DNA of 64,000 nt from Terriglobia bacterium (lineage in GTDB: Bacteria > Acidobacteriota > Terriglobia > Bryobacterales > Bryobacteraceae): NCBI GenBank assembly GCA_021325235.1, contig JAJPHN010000016.1:107924-171923 (forward strand). The letters run 5' to 3'. The notes beneath the pieces are model-generated. The model was given only the letters and a program-made list of their open reading frames with translations. It had not been told where the DNA came from and made no database searches. The translations under genes and the position numbers were made by a program. Below, piece after piece: positions 1-8,750 of this stretch (positions are counted from its first letter, which is position 1; each line of letters starts with the position of its first letter).

Positions 1-1383
1 GCCGAAGGCGGCGCGGCGCAGGGAATGGGAGAGCGACGGGAAGAGACTGGCGGTGGCGGTTTCGTAGTTCCAGACGTGGGTGCAGTTGCCGAAGCAGCAG
101 CCGAGGTGATCGGAGGAGCCTTCGAAGGCGTGGAACTCGCCATCGGCGGTGCGGAAGCAGGTGGTGGAGATGAGAGTGGAGAGATTGGCGAGGGCGGCGT
201 CCTTGACTTCGCCGGGGAGGGTGGTTTCGCGGAGGGCGCGGACGAATTTTTGGGTGCGCTGTTCGAGCGCGGGCAGATGCGCGGCACCGTATTCGGCGGC
301 GGCCCAGGCGTCGGGAAAGCGGGCGGCGTACCAGTTGCCGATGACGTCGTTTTCGTGACCTTTGGGCGCATCCCAGCCGCAACGTTTCGGCGTGCGATTG
401 GGGAAGTGCCAGGCGAGGACAAAGCTGTATTCGGCTTCGGCCTGCGGATCGATTTGCTGTTTGAGACAGACGGCGCCGACTGCGCCGGTTTGAGCGGCTT
501 CGGGGCCGAGCGCGCCGTCTTTTGAGAAATCGTCCCAGAAGAGAAGCGGACTGTTCCACCAGCGGCCGGCGGGCCAGCCTTTGAGCGCGGTGACTTCTCC
601 GACGCCGGTGAGAATAGCGAGCGCGAAACTGCCGTGCGCGACGTCGTCGGGCGGGAGAGACGGATTGGTCATGAAGAGACCTGCGAGATTTTGGCCGCGG
701 CGGTGTTCGTTCAAGCGCTTTTCGTCGTGGGTGCGGGCGATGTCGAGATTGTTTTGATCGGCGGAGCGGACGGGGTTCTCGATGGACCAGGCGATGGAGG
801 CGGCGACGCGTTTGCGAGAACGATTGCGGAGACGGTAACGCAGAAGAACGAGCGGCAAGCCGGAGGCATCGGCATCGAGCGGGATAAAGGGCGAGACGGC
901 TTCGAGGGTGATGGAGACGGGGAGGCGATCGTCGTGGAAGTCGATGCGCGGGGCGGCGAATTCGCCGATGAAGGTTGCGCCCTGGAGGCGAGAGAGGCCT
1001 GGCACATTGCGCGAGCCGAGACCTTCGGCACCGGCGTAGGGCGGCTCGATACGCGCTTCGAGGACGTGGGACATGGGCGCTTCACCTTCGGATTGGACCC
1101 AGAGGCTGGCGAAGGCGTACTGCGGAGAATTGCCCTGATCGGGGCGATTGAAGATCTCCCAATCGCGTAACTGGCCGCGACCGCCGAGGCCGATGCTGCC
1201 TGCCGCCACGCCGCCGAGCGGATAGGAGATCATCTGCAGCGCGGGCCCGGTGAAGCGGCGCGGATATTCGAGAGCGGAGCGCAGAGAAGATGACTGCGAG
1301 GGCTGTTCGGATTGCGCGTTGGTGTGCGCGGGAAGCGCGGCGGTGGCGAGCGTGGCAGATTTGAGGAAATCGCGCCGGTGCAT
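1..1383 (-). CDS. Tat-exported GH116 (GBA2-like) glycosidase, 3' end outside window
   Basis: The minus strand is open from the ATG at 1383 to the window edge, giving the first 461 residues. The N-terminus reads MHRRDFLKSATLA, a twin-arginine leader, so export is likely. Residues around 42-60 carry PLGGVAAGSIGLGGRGQL followed by DWEIFN, the N-terminal signature of bile-acid beta-glucosidase/GBA2 proteins (glycoside hydrolase family 116). GNCTHVWNYE near residue 430 is another family block, just ahead of the catalytic domain. The catalytic acid/base region lies beyond the window. The expected role is hydrolysis of beta-glucosides or related glycosides outside the cytoplasm; substrate cannot be told. 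It diverges from the CobW-like gene, 25 bases away. Confidence 0.85.
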   Translation of the reverse strand, partial: MHRRDFLKSATLATAALPAHTNAQSEQPSQSSSLRSALEYPRRFTGPALQMISYPLGGVAAGSIGLGGRGQLRDWEIFNRPDQGNSPQYAFASLWVQSEGEAPMSHVLEARIEPPYAGAEGLGSRNVPGLSRLQGATFIGEFAAPRIDFHDDRLPVSITLEAVSPFIPLDADASGLPLVLLRYRLRNRSRKRVAASIAWSIENPVRSADQNNLDIARTHDEKRLNEHRRGQNLAGLFMTNPSLPPDDVAHGSFALAILTGVGEVTALKGWPAGRWWNSPLLFWDDFSKDGALGPEAAQTGAVGAVCLKQQIDPQAEAEYSFVLAWHFPNRTPKRCGWDAPKGHENDVIGNWYAARFPDAWAAAEYGAAHLPALEQRTQKFVRALRETTLPGEVKDAALANLSTLISTTCFRTADGEFHAFEGSSDHLGCCFGNCTHVWNYETATASLFPSLSHSLRRAAFG

Positions 1384-1408
1384 TCGCCAAGTATCATATC
1401 TGGCGAAT

Positions 1409-2485
1409 ATGTCTGGACGTCCTGTGCTGATTTTTGTTGGCGGGTTCCTGGGAGCAGGAAAGACGACGCTGATTCTGCGAGCGGCGCGGGCGCTGGCAGA
1501 GCGCGGGAAGCGGGTGGCGGTGATCACGAACGATCAGGACCGTTCGCTGGTGGATACGCGCGTGGCGGAAGCGCAGAAGGTGGCGGCGCGGGAGGTGGCG
1601 GGCGGATGTTTCTGCTGCCGGTTTTCGGATCTGATGGAGCAGGCCGAGGGTTTGCGTGAGTATGAGCCGGATGTGATTTTCGCGGAGCCGGTGGGAAGTT
1701 GTATCGATTTGTCGGCGACGATTCTGCAGCCGCTGAAGCGATTTTATGAACGCGAGTATCGGCTGGCCCCGCTGACGGTGCTGGTGGATCCGGCGATGCT
1801 GGAGCGGGCCAAGCGCGGCGAGATGGATGGCGATGTGGAGTATCTTTTCGGGCAGCAGCTGGCGGAAGCGGATCTGATCTGCACGACGAAACGCGACTTG
1901 TATCCGGGCGCGCGGGCGGCGAAGGTGCCGGTGGATTTCGCGGTGAGCGGCGCGACGGGAGAAGGCGTTGACGAGTGGCTGGCGGAGGTGCTTTCGGGTA
2001 GGCGCATGGCGGGGGCGCGGCTGCTCGAAGTGGATTACGGGCGTTATGCGGAAGCGGAGGCGGCGCTGGCGTGGCTGAATCTGGAGGCGGCGATACGGCT
2101 GGCGATTGCGAAGAGTCCGGCGCTGGTGTGCGGGCCGCTGTGCGATCGCTTAGAAGAAGAGTTGCGAGGGCGCGGTATTTTTGTGGCGCATTTGAAGATT
2201 TTCGATCAATGCGCGAGCGGGTGGCTGAAGGTGAGTCTGGCGGGCGATGGGGCGCCGCGGCCGGAAGGCGATCTGCTGGCGGAGGCGGCGGAGGAGCATC
2301 AGCTGGCGATCAATCTGCGGGCGATTGCGGAGCCGGAGGAGATGCGGGAACTGGTGCTGGCGGCATTGCGGGAAGTCGGAGGGAGTCTGGAGATCCGGCA
2401 TGCACGCGCGTTTCGACCGGCGGCGCCGCGGCCGGAACATCGGTTTTCGGCGACGGTTGCTTCCGGGCCGGTTACTTCTGGGTGA
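1409..2485 (+). CDS. CobW/COG0523-family GTPase (metal chaperone type)
   Basis: The 358-residue protein starts MSGRPVLIFVGGFLGAGKTT, with a P-loop at residues 11-19. The CxCC metal-binding motif GGCFCC is at residues 65-70, just after switch I. Both are hallmarks of the COG0523 family, which delivers metal ions (zinc, cobalt, nickel, iron) to client enzymes using GTP hydrolysis. A TKRD block stands where NKxD is usual for guanine recognition. The frame is open upstream to 1250, but that stretch overlaps the divergent GH116 gene, so the ATG at 1409 is preferred. The 3' end overlaps the convergent neighbour by 14 bases. Metal and client are unknown. Confidence 0.85.
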   Translation: MSGRPVLIFVGGFLGAGKTTLILRAARALAERGKRVAVITNDQDRSLVDTRVAEAQKVAAREVAGGCFCCRFSDLMEQAEGLREYEPDVIFAEPVGSCIDLSATILQPLKRFYEREYRLAPLTVLVDPAMLERAKRGEMDGDVEYLFGQQLAEADLICTTKRDLYPGARAAKVPVDFAVSGATGEGVDEWLAEVLSGRRMAGARLLEVDYGRYAEAEAALAWLNLEAAIRLAIAKSPALVCGPLCDRLEEELRGRGIFVAHLKIFDQCASGWLKVSLAGDGAPRPEGDLLAEAAEEHQLAINLRAIAEPEEMRELVLAALREVGGSLEIRHARAFRPAAPRPEHRFSATVASGPVTSG

Positions 2486-3344
2486 GCGCGGCGTAGATCT
2501 CGCGGACGAATTCGTCGGGGGTGACGCGGCCGTGGCCCCAGCGTGAATCGAAGTCGGCGGTGGGGTGCTGGGCGAGGATCTCGCTTTCGGTTTTGTGTGC
2601 GTCGATGGACTGCTGGATGCGATCGCGCACGGCGGCGATCATGTCATGGAATTGTTTCAGATCAGCGCCGCTCGCCACGCTGCCATAAACGGGCACGATG
2701 CGGAAAGCACCGCCGGACCAGGAGTTGAGGGCGTTGAGGAGGCCGTCGAGTTTTGCGCCCTGGGCGGGATCGAGGAGCGGATAGCCGTCGCCGGGAAAGA
2801 CTTCGCCGAGATAGACGAGATTGTCGCGATGGAAATGCGCGATGGCATCGGCGTCGCTGTAACCGGAGCGCTGGTGGACGACGTGGATGGCGTCGTCGTT
2901 GAGATCGAAGGTGATGACTTCGGAGAAGGCGACGCGCGGACGGTCGACGTTGAGCTTCTGGAGTTCGGGGGGAAGCGGCCGGGAGGTGCCCATGACGTGG
3001 CCGCCGAGACGTTCGAGCGCTTTTTCCTGCATGGCGACGAAGGCGCCGAGTTTGCCCCAGCCGGCGTCGCCTTGCGAGTGTGCGAGATCTTCGGGCCAGA
3101 TGACGAGGTAGCGCACGGCGGATTTCGTTTTCGCTTCGAGGATGCGGTTGATTTCGGGTGTGCTGGCGGCGGAGGGTGTTCCGATTAAGAGCGCGCCGTC
3201 GGGACCGACGGAGGCGATGACGTTGCCGGTGGAGGTGGCGAGCAGGAGCAGGTGGGGGGAGAGCTCGGTGACTTTGACGGTGGACTCAGCGGCAGTGGCA
3301 GCGAGCGCGCAGAGGCAGAGTGAAGACAACGCGAGCAGGCGCAT
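2472..3344 (-). CDS. Secreted metallo-beta-lactamase-fold protein, probably degenerate
   Basis: A 290-residue protein with a signal peptide (MRLLALSSLCLCALAATAAE). The layout matches SoxH/quinoprotein-relay-type MBL-fold hydrolases: an N-terminal strand block ending GPDGALLIGT, a middle motif region, then LVYLGEVFPGDGYPLLD and a C-terminal GHGRVTPDEFVREIY. Where the family has HxHxDH for metal binding, this protein reads IWPEDLAHSQGD, so most metal ligands appear lost. It may be a non-catalytic binding protein. Homology is inferred from pattern only. Its end overlaps the CobW gene by 14 bases. Confidence 0.65.
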   Translation of the reverse strand: MRLLALSSLCLCALAATAAESTVKVTELSPHLLLLATSTGNVIASVGPDGALLIGTPSAASTPEINRILEAKTKSAVRYLVIWPEDLAHSQGDAGWGKLGAFVAMQEKALERLGGHVMGTSRPLPPELQKLNVDRPRVAFSEVITFDLNDDAIHVVHQRSGYSDADAIAHFHRDNLVYLGEVFPGDGYPLLDPAQGAKLDGLLNALNSWSGGAFRIVPVYGSVASGADLKQFHDMIAAVRDRIQQSIDAHKTESEILAQHPTADFDSRWGHGRVTPDEFVREIYAALTQK

Positions 3345-3374
3345 CTTTTCAACTGTACGGTATGTTCAGCATGG

Positions 3375-4646
3375 ATGCGGGGATTTGCGCGATGGGCGAG
3401 CGTGCTGTGGCTGGCGGCGAGTTTTGCCGGATTGGCCGGGGCGTATTCGGTGCTGACGCATGAGCAGCTGATCGATCTGGCGTGGAACCAGCTGATACGG
3501 CCGCTGCTGGTGGCGCGTTATCCGAAGACGACGGCGGCGCAGTTACAGGTCGCGCATGCCTATGCGTACGGCGGGTGCGCGATTCAGGACACCGGCTACT
3601 ATCCGTTCGGGCACGAATTTTTCAGCGATCTGACGCACTATGTGCGCACGGGCGATTTCATCATGCATCTGCTCCGAGATGCGCGGGATGCGAATGAGTA
3701 TGCGTTTGCGCTGGGGGCGCTGTCGCATTATGTAGGCGATAACATCGGGCATCATGATGCGGTGAACCGGGCGACAGCGCTCAGTTTCCCGAAGCTGGCG
3801 AAGCGTTTCGGGCCGATTGTGACGTATGACGAGAATCCGCACGCGCATGTGCGGACGGAGTTCGCGTTCGACATTGCGCAGCTGAATAAAAGACGGCTGG
3901 CGCCGGCGGCGTATCTGCGATTTGTCGGGCTGCGCGTTTCGACTCGCGTACTGCAGCAGGCGTTTACCGAGACGTACGGGCTGAGCCTGCGGAGTGTGCT
4001 GGGGCCGGAACGGCCAGCGGTGCGCAGCTATCGGACGTCGGTGCGGAGTTGGATTCCGCGGTTTGCGCATGCGGAGAATCTGATTCACGCCGACGATTTT
4101 CCGGCGGATACGGACGGGCATGAGCTGGAGCTGTATTTGCAGTATCTGAGCGAGACGGAGTTTCAGAAGGTGTGGAGCCGGTACCGGCGGCAGCCCGGTG
4201 TGCTGACGCATCTGACGGCGGTGTTGATACGGATTGTGCCGAAGATCGGGCCGCTTTCGGTGCTGGCGATTGCGGTGCCGACGGAGCAGACGGAGCAGAT
4301 GTATATCACGAGCGTGAACCGGTCGATTGAGCTGTATCGCGAGTTATTAACACGGCTGCGCGGGGACGCGATTCCGTTCGTTCCGGATCGCGACCTCGAC
4401 ACGGGCGAAGCGACGAAGCCGGGCGCGTACAAGCTGACGGACGAGACGTATGCGAAGCTGCTGGCGCGGATCACGAACGATCCAGCGCGCACGATTCCGG
4501 CGGACCTGCAGCAGGATATTTTGCATTTTTATGCGGATCCGAATGCGCCGATTCACACGAAGAAGAATGCGAAGGAGTGGGAGAGGGTGCAGGCGGAGTT
4601 GCGGGTGCTCGGGTCGATGAAGACGGGTGGGGTTAACGGGTTTTGA
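3375..4646 (+). CDS. Secreted zinc-dependent phospholipase C-like protein
   Basis: The 423-residue product has a hydrophobic leader ending near LAGAYS. THEQLIDLAW follows, where the mature zinc phospholipase C/S1-P1 nuclease fold begins with Trp/His metal ligands. FALGALSHYVGDNIGHHDAVN (two parts, near residues 113-133) is the helix with the clustered histidines and Asp that bind zinc in this family. The protein is longer than Bacillus PLC (about 245 residues); the extra C-terminal half has no recognised domain. Lipid head-group hydrolysis outside the cytoplasm is the likely role. The stop overlaps the convergent lpxD stop by 14 bases. Confidence 0.75.
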   Translation: MRGFARWASVLWLAASFAGLAGAYSVLTHEQLIDLAWNQLIRPLLVARYPKTTAAQLQVAHAYAYGGCAIQDTGYYPFGHEFFSDLTHYVRTGDFIMHLLRDARDANEYAFALGALSHYVGDNIGHHDAVNRATALSFPKLAKRFGPIVTYDENPHAHVRTEFAFDIAQLNKRRLAPAAYLRFVGLRVSTRVLQQAFTETYGLSLRSVLGPERPAVRSYRTSVRSWIPRFAHAENLIHADDFPADTDGHELELYLQYLSETEFQKVWSRYRRQPGVLTHLTAVLIRIVPKIGPLSVLAIAVPTEQTEQMYITSVNRSIELYRELLTRLRGDAIPFVPDRDLDTGEATKPGAYKLTDETYAKLLARITNDPARTIPADLQQDILHFYADPNAPIHTKKNAKEWERVQAELRVLGSMKTGGVNGF

Positions 4647-5673
4647 GCTGTTCTTCGAGTTCGGCGACGCGGCGCTCGAGGGCACGGACGGTTTTGAGCA
4701 GGTCGGGGAGCTTGGGGAACGCGGCGGTGGCGCGCAGCCAGAGATTCGATTCAAACGCCGGCGAGCCGGCGACGATCGCGCCTTCGGGGACGTCGTGTTT
4801 CAGGCCGGATTGGGCCCAGACGATGGCGTTGCGGTGGATGGTCAGGTGGCCTGCGGCGCCGGTCTGGGCGGCCATGATGACGTTTTCTTCGAGGGTGGTG
4901 CTGCCGGCGAGACCCGTCTGACCGCAGAGGATGTTGTCTTCGCCGACGACGCAGGCGTGGCCGATCTGGCAGAGGCTGTCGATTTTAGCGCCGCGTTTGA
5001 TACGGGTTTCGCCGAGGGTGGCGCGGTCGATGGAGGTGAGCGTCTGGACTTCGACATCGTCCTCGAGCACGGTGATGCCGGATTGCGGAATTTTGTACTG
5101 GCGGCCGTGGTTGTCCTTGGCGAAACCGAAGCCGTCGCCGCCGATGACGACGCCGTTGTGGAGGGTGACGCGGTGGCCGATGCGGCAGAACTCGCGCACG
5201 GAGACGTGGGAATGGGCGGTGAAATCGTCGCCGATGGTGCAGCCGTCGTAGATGACCGCGTGCGGATAGAGAACGGCATTGCGGCCGAGCGAGACGTGCT
5301 CGCCGACGACCGCGTACGCGCCGATGGAGGCATTTTCACCGAGCTGCGCGCTGCGGGCGATGGCGGCGGTGGGGTGAATGCCGGGCGCGGGTCTGGGCGG
5401 TTGATAGAAGAGCTCGAGAGCGCGGGCGAAGTCGTGGTAGGGATTTTTCGAAACGAGAGTAGCCGAGGCGGACGTGCGCAGAGGCTCGGAGGCGATGACG
5501 GCGGCGGCGCGCGTCTGCTTCGCTTTGGGAGCGTAGCGCAGGTTGGCGAGGAAGGTGATTTCGGACGGTCCGGCTTTTTCGATGGTGGAGACGCCGGTGA
5601 TGATCGTTTCGCCTGAGCCGGTGAGCTCGCAGCCGAGCAGATCGGCGAGTTGCGCGAGTGTGAAGGACGGCAT
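4633..5673 (-). CDS. lpxD: UDP-3-O-acylglucosamine N-acyltransferase
   Basis: LpxD transfers a 3-hydroxyacyl chain from acyl carrier protein to UDP-3-O-acylglucosamine, the third step of lipid A synthesis in the cytoplasm. The 346-residue length is normal. The N-terminal uridine-binding domain runs through STIEKAGPSEITFLAN. The middle is a left-handed beta helix of hexapeptide repeats (IGAYAVVGEHVSLGRNAVLY and onwards). The catalytic His sits in the FTAHSHVSVREFC/IGHRVTLHNG region, and a C-terminal helix closes the protein. It is a stand-alone copy; fabZ and lpxA are not adjacent. Confidence 0.92.
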   Translation of the reverse strand: MPSFTLAQLADLLGCELTGSGETIITGVSTIEKAGPSEITFLANLRYAPKAKQTRAAAVIASEPLRTSASATLVSKNPYHDFARALELFYQPPRPAPGIHPTAAIARSAQLGENASIGAYAVVGEHVSLGRNAVLYPHAVIYDGCTIGDDFTAHSHVSVREFCRIGHRVTLHNGVVIGGDGFGFAKDNHGRQYKIPQSGITVLEDDVEVQTLTSIDRATLGETRIKRGAKIDSLCQIGHACVVGEDNILCGQTGLAGSTTLEENVIMAAQTGAAGHLTIHRNAIVWAQSGLKHDVPEGAIVAGSPAFESNLWLRATAAFPKLPDLLKTVRALERRVAELEEQLKTR

Positions 5674-5700
5674 AACGCGAGTAGACGCGGCGCGAGCGCT

Positions 5701-6555
5701 TCAGGCTTCCGCGATCACAGGATTGCGGAGTTCGCCGATGGACTGGATGCGGACGACGACCTCTTCGCCGGCCTGCAGATAGCGGGGCGGTTTGCGCGTG
5801 AAGCCGACGCCGGCGGGCGTTCCGGTGGAGACGATGTCGCCGGGCTCGAGAGTGAAGACGCTCGAGAGGAAGGCGATCAGGTCCGGGATTTTGAAGATGA
5901 GCTCGCGGGTGTTGGAATCCTGCAAAATTTCGCCGCCGATTTCGAGCTCGATGTTGAGGTCGTGGGGATCGGCGATTTCGTCGGCGGTGACGATCCAGGG
6001 GCCGAGGGGCGCGAAGGTGTCGAAGGTCTTGCCCATGAGCCATTGGGAGGTGGCCTTCTGGTAATCGCGCGCGGAGACGTCGTTCAGGATGGTGTAGCCG
6101 AAGACGTGGTCCTTCCAGTCCTGGGCGCGAATGTGGCGGCCGCCCTGGCCGATGACGAAAGCGAGCTCGGCTTCGTAGTCGGGTGATTTGGAGACGCGCG
6201 GGAGAACGATGTTTTCGCCGGGGCCGATGACGGAGGTGGCGAATTTATTGAAGATGGTGGGGACCTTCGGGACTTCGGCGCCGGTTTCCTTGGCGTGGTC
6301 CATGTAATTGAGGCCGACGCAGATGAGTTTCGAAGGGCGCGGAATGGGCGCGAGAAGGCGGACGCTGTTGAGCTTGTAGCGCTGCTCGATGGGGACCTCG
6401 GCGATGAGCTTTTCGACTTTGTCGAGGGCGAGCCGATCGTGCTTGATGAAGTCGAGGGTGGTGAGGAAACCGGCGGCTGCGAGATCGAGCACGAACTCGC
6501 CGGAGATGACGCCGGGGTGGACCTGGCCGCCCGCTTCGAAGGTAACGATGCGCAT
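5701..6555 (-). CDS. Fumarylacetoacetate hydrolase (FAH) family protein
   Basis: The 284-residue protein begins MRIVTFEAGGQVHPGVISGE, typical of the two-domain FAH enzymes. The C-terminal catalytic domain has ICVGLNYMDHAKE, DYEAELAFVIG (acidic metal ligands) and EPGDIVSTGTPAGVGF near the end. Family members cleave or hydrate 2-oxo acids such as fumarylpyruvate, acylpyruvates or 2-oxohept-3-ene-dioate using a divalent metal. The exact substrate cannot be read from sequence. It lies 27 bases upstream of the lpxD start on the same strand, so the two may be co-transcribed. Confidence 0.88.
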   Translation of the reverse strand: MRIVTFEAGGQVHPGVISGEFVLDLAAAGFLTTLDFIKHDRLALDKVEKLIAEVPIEQRYKLNSVRLLAPIPRPSKLICVGLNYMDHAKETGAEVPKVPTIFNKFATSVIGPGENIVLPRVSKSPDYEAELAFVIGQGGRHIRAQDWKDHVFGYTILNDVSARDYQKATSQWLMGKTFDTFAPLGPWIVTADEIADPHDLNIELEIGGEILQDSNTRELIFKIPDLIAFLSSVFTLEPGDIVSTGTPAGVGFTRKPPRYLQAGEEVVVRIQSIGELRNPVIAEA

Positions 6556-6642
6556 GCTTGCATCTTAGCCGCCGGGTGGGAAATTTCTGCTAACCGGGCG
6601 GCTGCGGAATCGTCCAAACGGGCAATTGCCAGGAGGCGTGCT

Positions 6643-6951
6643 ATGCGAATCAGCCGTTTCGTTTGGGTGCTTTGCGCGATGAGCCTGTTCGCGCAGGACA
6701 CGAGCCTTCCCAGGCCAAGGCTCGATCAACTCTCACAAAAGGAGTTTGACAAGATGCTGCGGAAAGGGCTTGATCAGCGGCAGCAGGAGGCGGCGCGGGT
6801 GCTGGAGCTGGCGGAGGGTACCAGGGAGTGCTCGATTCCGCTGCTCGAGTATCGGGTGAAGCATCCGGAGCGGTACACGATGCGGCGTGTGCCGGCGGGG
6901 CCGGGGTTGGATGCGATGGCGAAACCGGCGGGACCGGTTTGCAAGTGGTGA
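6643..6951 (+). CDS. Small secreted protein of unknown function
   Basis: The 102-residue product starts MRISRFVWVLCAMSLFAQ, a clear signal peptide with cleavage expected near FAQ-D. A strong ribosome site (aggagg, 6631-6636) fixes the ATG at 6643, although the frame is open from further upstream. The mature part is charged (QKEFDKMLRKGLDQRQQEAA), ends in a Pro/Gly-rich tail and contains two cysteines that could pair. No family recognised. It stands between divergent and convergent neighbours, so probably a single-gene transcript. Confidence 0.7.
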   Translation: MRISRFVWVLCAMSLFAQDTSLPRPRLDQLSQKEFDKMLRKGLDQRQQEAARVLELAEGTRECSIPLLEYRVKHPERYTMRRVPAGPGLDAMAKPAGPVCKW

Positions 6952-6952
6952 A

Positions 6953-7771
6953 TTAAGACGTGCGGGTGCGGGCGATTTCGGGGGCTTCCTCGACGGCTCG
7001 CGGCAGGCCGCGCTCGGGCTCGAGGTAGTAGCGAGTGAGGCCGTCGCGCAGGATATCGAGCGCTTCCTGGGGTGTGTTGGCGAAGCGGAAGAGATTCAGA
7101 TCGGCTTCGGCGATCATGCCGTACTTGACGAGCGCGTCGAAATTGAGAATCTCGTGCCAGTACTCGCGGCCGTAGAGCACGATCAGGATTTTGCTTTCGA
7201 GCTTCTTGGTCTGGGCGAGGGTGAGGATTTCACAGAGCTCGTCGAGGGTGCCGAAGCCGCCGGGGAAGACGACGAGGGCTTTGGCGAGATACGCAAACCA
7301 GAATTTGCGCATGAAGAAGTAGTGGAACTCGAAGGAGAGCTCGGGGGTGATGTAGGGGTTAGGGCGCTGCTCGAAAGGCAGGCCGATGTTGAGGCCGATG
7401 GTTTTGCCGCCGGCTTCGCTGGCGCCGCGATTGGCGGCTTCCATGATGCCGGGACCACCGCCGGAGCAGACGACGAAACGGCAGAGGGGATCGGAGCCGT
7501 TTTCGGATCGTGAGACGGAAGCGGCCCATTCGGTGGTGAGGCGGGCGAGCTCGCGGGCTTCCTGGTAATAGCGGCCGAGCGGACCGTCTTCGGTGATGCG
7601 GGCGGAGCCGAAGAAGACGATGGTGTCGTGGATTTTCTCTTCCTGGAAATGCTCGAGGGGCCAGAGGTATTCGGAGAGAATGCGCAGGGGCCGGGAGGCG
7701 GGGCTCTGCAGGAAAGCTTCTTCGCGGTAAGCGACGGGGCGGCGCTCGCCGGGTTCGTCAACTGGGATCAT
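6953..7771 (-). CDS. LOG-family Rossmann protein (TIGR00730 type)
   Basis: The core carries the lysine-decarboxylase-like/LOG motifs: VCSGGGPGIMEAANRGA and later FPGGFGTLDELCEILT, the PGGxGTxxE motif. Characterised LOG enzymes are nucleoside-5'-monophosphate phosphoribohydrolases that release a free base, for example in cytokinin activation. The long N-terminal extension (about 75 residues before IVFFGSARI) is usual for the larger bacterial subgroup. The frame runs up to 7858, but the ATG at 7771 (MIPVDEPGERRPVAYREE) gives a more typical N-terminus of 272 residues. True substrate is unknown. Confidence 0.85.
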   Translation of the reverse strand: MIPVDEPGERRPVAYREEAFLQSPASRPLRILSEYLWPLEHFQEEKIHDTIVFFGSARITEDGPLGRYYQEARELARLTTEWAASVSRSENGSDPLCRFVVCSGGGPGIMEAANRGASEAGGKTIGLNIGLPFEQRPNPYITPELSFEFHYFFMRKFWFAYLAKALVVFPGGFGTLDELCEILTLAQTKKLESKILIVLYGREYWHEILNFDALVKYGMIAEADLNLFRFANTPQEALDILRDGLTRYYLEPERGLPRAVEEAPEIARTRTS

Positions 7772-7936
7772 CGGGTTGGTTATTCTCCGTTGGCGACAAA
7801 TTTCGATTGTCGCATCGCGGGGGTGGAGGCTAACAGAGTGTGGCGGTCCGGATGGCACAGTCAGCCCCGTCGACCGATATTTCTTACGGCGCCGGTGCGG
7901 CGTCCCTCGGCCGGGCTCCCGCAGAGTTCCCCGGCC

Positions 7937-8290
7937 TTAGATCATTTGCAGCGCGGCTAACGCGTCGACGGTGTCGATCTCTGAGTTCCAATACTGGAGC
8001 AGCGTCTGGCGATTGAGCTCGATCCAGCGCTTCAGCTGGGCCAGATGCTCGGAACTGAGCTGGCCTTGAATGACATGCACATCCGGCCGCAGGCCGACGC
8101 TTGTCATTTCTTCAGGCAGAGCCTTCGGGCCGGGCGCAACCTTCACGCGAATATCATGCCGGGCGTTGCCGCGCTCCGAGATCCATACGACAAACGGAAG
8201 ACCCGTATGTTTGGGAAATAGGTTGGCCATGTGAAACTGGTCGTCAGCCGCGCTTTCGGCAGCAGGGACGAGCGGTTCAGTGTAGGGCAT
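7937..8290 (-). CDS. Conserved hypothetical protein
   Basis: A 117-residue protein with a compact core starting MANLFPKHTGLPFVVWIS (an alternative ATG at 8230), followed by RGNARHDIRVKVAPG and SSEHLAQLKRWIELNRQTLL. I recognise this core as a short protein common in proteobacteria and acidobacteria, often in accessory regions, but do not know a proven role. The ATG at 8290 has a modest AGAAGAG upstream; the internal ATG has none. It belongs to a run of small minus-strand ORFs down to 9.2 kb. Confidence 0.6.
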   Translation of the reverse strand: MPYTEPLVPAAESAADDQFHMANLFPKHTGLPFVVWISERGNARHDIRVKVAPGPKALPEEMTSVGLRPDVHVIQGQLSSEHLAQLKRWIELNRQTLLQYWNSEIDTVDALAALQMI

Positions 8291-8750
8291 AATCGCTCTT
8301 CTGATTATCCTTCAAGCAAGTAAGCGGTGAGCCTTCGCCAGGCCGTCTCGTGTCCACTGCCGGCGCGGCTCGCTGAAGTGGCTGCCGAGATACTGTCGCA
8401 CGCGCTCGATGAGCGCGAGCCGGGTGGCATAGCAAAGCTCGCCGCCGGTGTACAGCAGTGGGCCGTAGTTCGGATCCCATTGGTGCTTGGCGCCATTGCA
8501 CTCGGGGCAACAGGCCACGGCATTCATAATCGAGTTGTCGCCGTACGGTCTGCTGGTCGACCTTGTTCGAAGCCCAGCTGCTCTCAGGCAGCTGCCGGCG
8601 CAGGAGGCGCCTGAGGATAGGAATCTCGCGGTGCTGCTTCCAGTGCTGGGTTTCCTGCTCGGCCTGGCGCAGGCGGCGGCCGAAGCTGAAAGCTTTGAGC
8701 AGAACCAGGTCTTTGGCCTGGTCGAAGACCAGATACGTCAGAAGTTCCAT
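8277..8750 (-). CDS. Small ORF, possibly frameshifted into the next one
   Basis: The ATG at 8750 overlaps the stop of the upstream membrane-protein ORF by 13 bases, which suggests translational coupling. The first ~75 residues (MELLTYLVFDQAKDLVLLKA onwards) look protein-like. After about residue 76 the frame becomes Arg-rich and low in hydrophobic residues, as a shadow frame does. The protein-like signal passes to the overlapping ORF at 8312-8527. The two may be one gene of about 150 residues broken by a frameshift. No family recognised. Confidence 0.3.
   Translation of the reverse strand: MELLTYLVFDQAKDLVLLKAFSFGRRLRQAEQETQHWKQHREIPILRRLLRRQLPESSWASNKVDQQTVRRQLDYECRGLLPRVQWRQAPMGSELRPTAVHRRRALLCHPARAHRARATVSRQPLQRAAPAVDTRRPGEGSPLTCLKDNQKSDYALH
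8312..8527 (-). CDS. Small CxxC protein or C-terminal part of a broken gene
   Basis: A 71-residue ORF starting MNAVACCPECNGAKHQWDPN, with a possible Cys cluster (CCPEC), then a helical tail (LIERVRQYLGSHFSEP). It overlaps the ORF at 8277-8750 in another frame and looks more protein-like than that frame over this stretch. No convincing ribosome site precedes it, which is why a frameshifted C-terminus is the main alternative. Function unknown. Confidence 0.4.
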   Translation of the reverse strand: MNAVACCPECNGAKHQWDPNYGPLLYTGGELCYATRLALIERVRQYLGSHFSEPRRQWTRDGLAKAHRLLA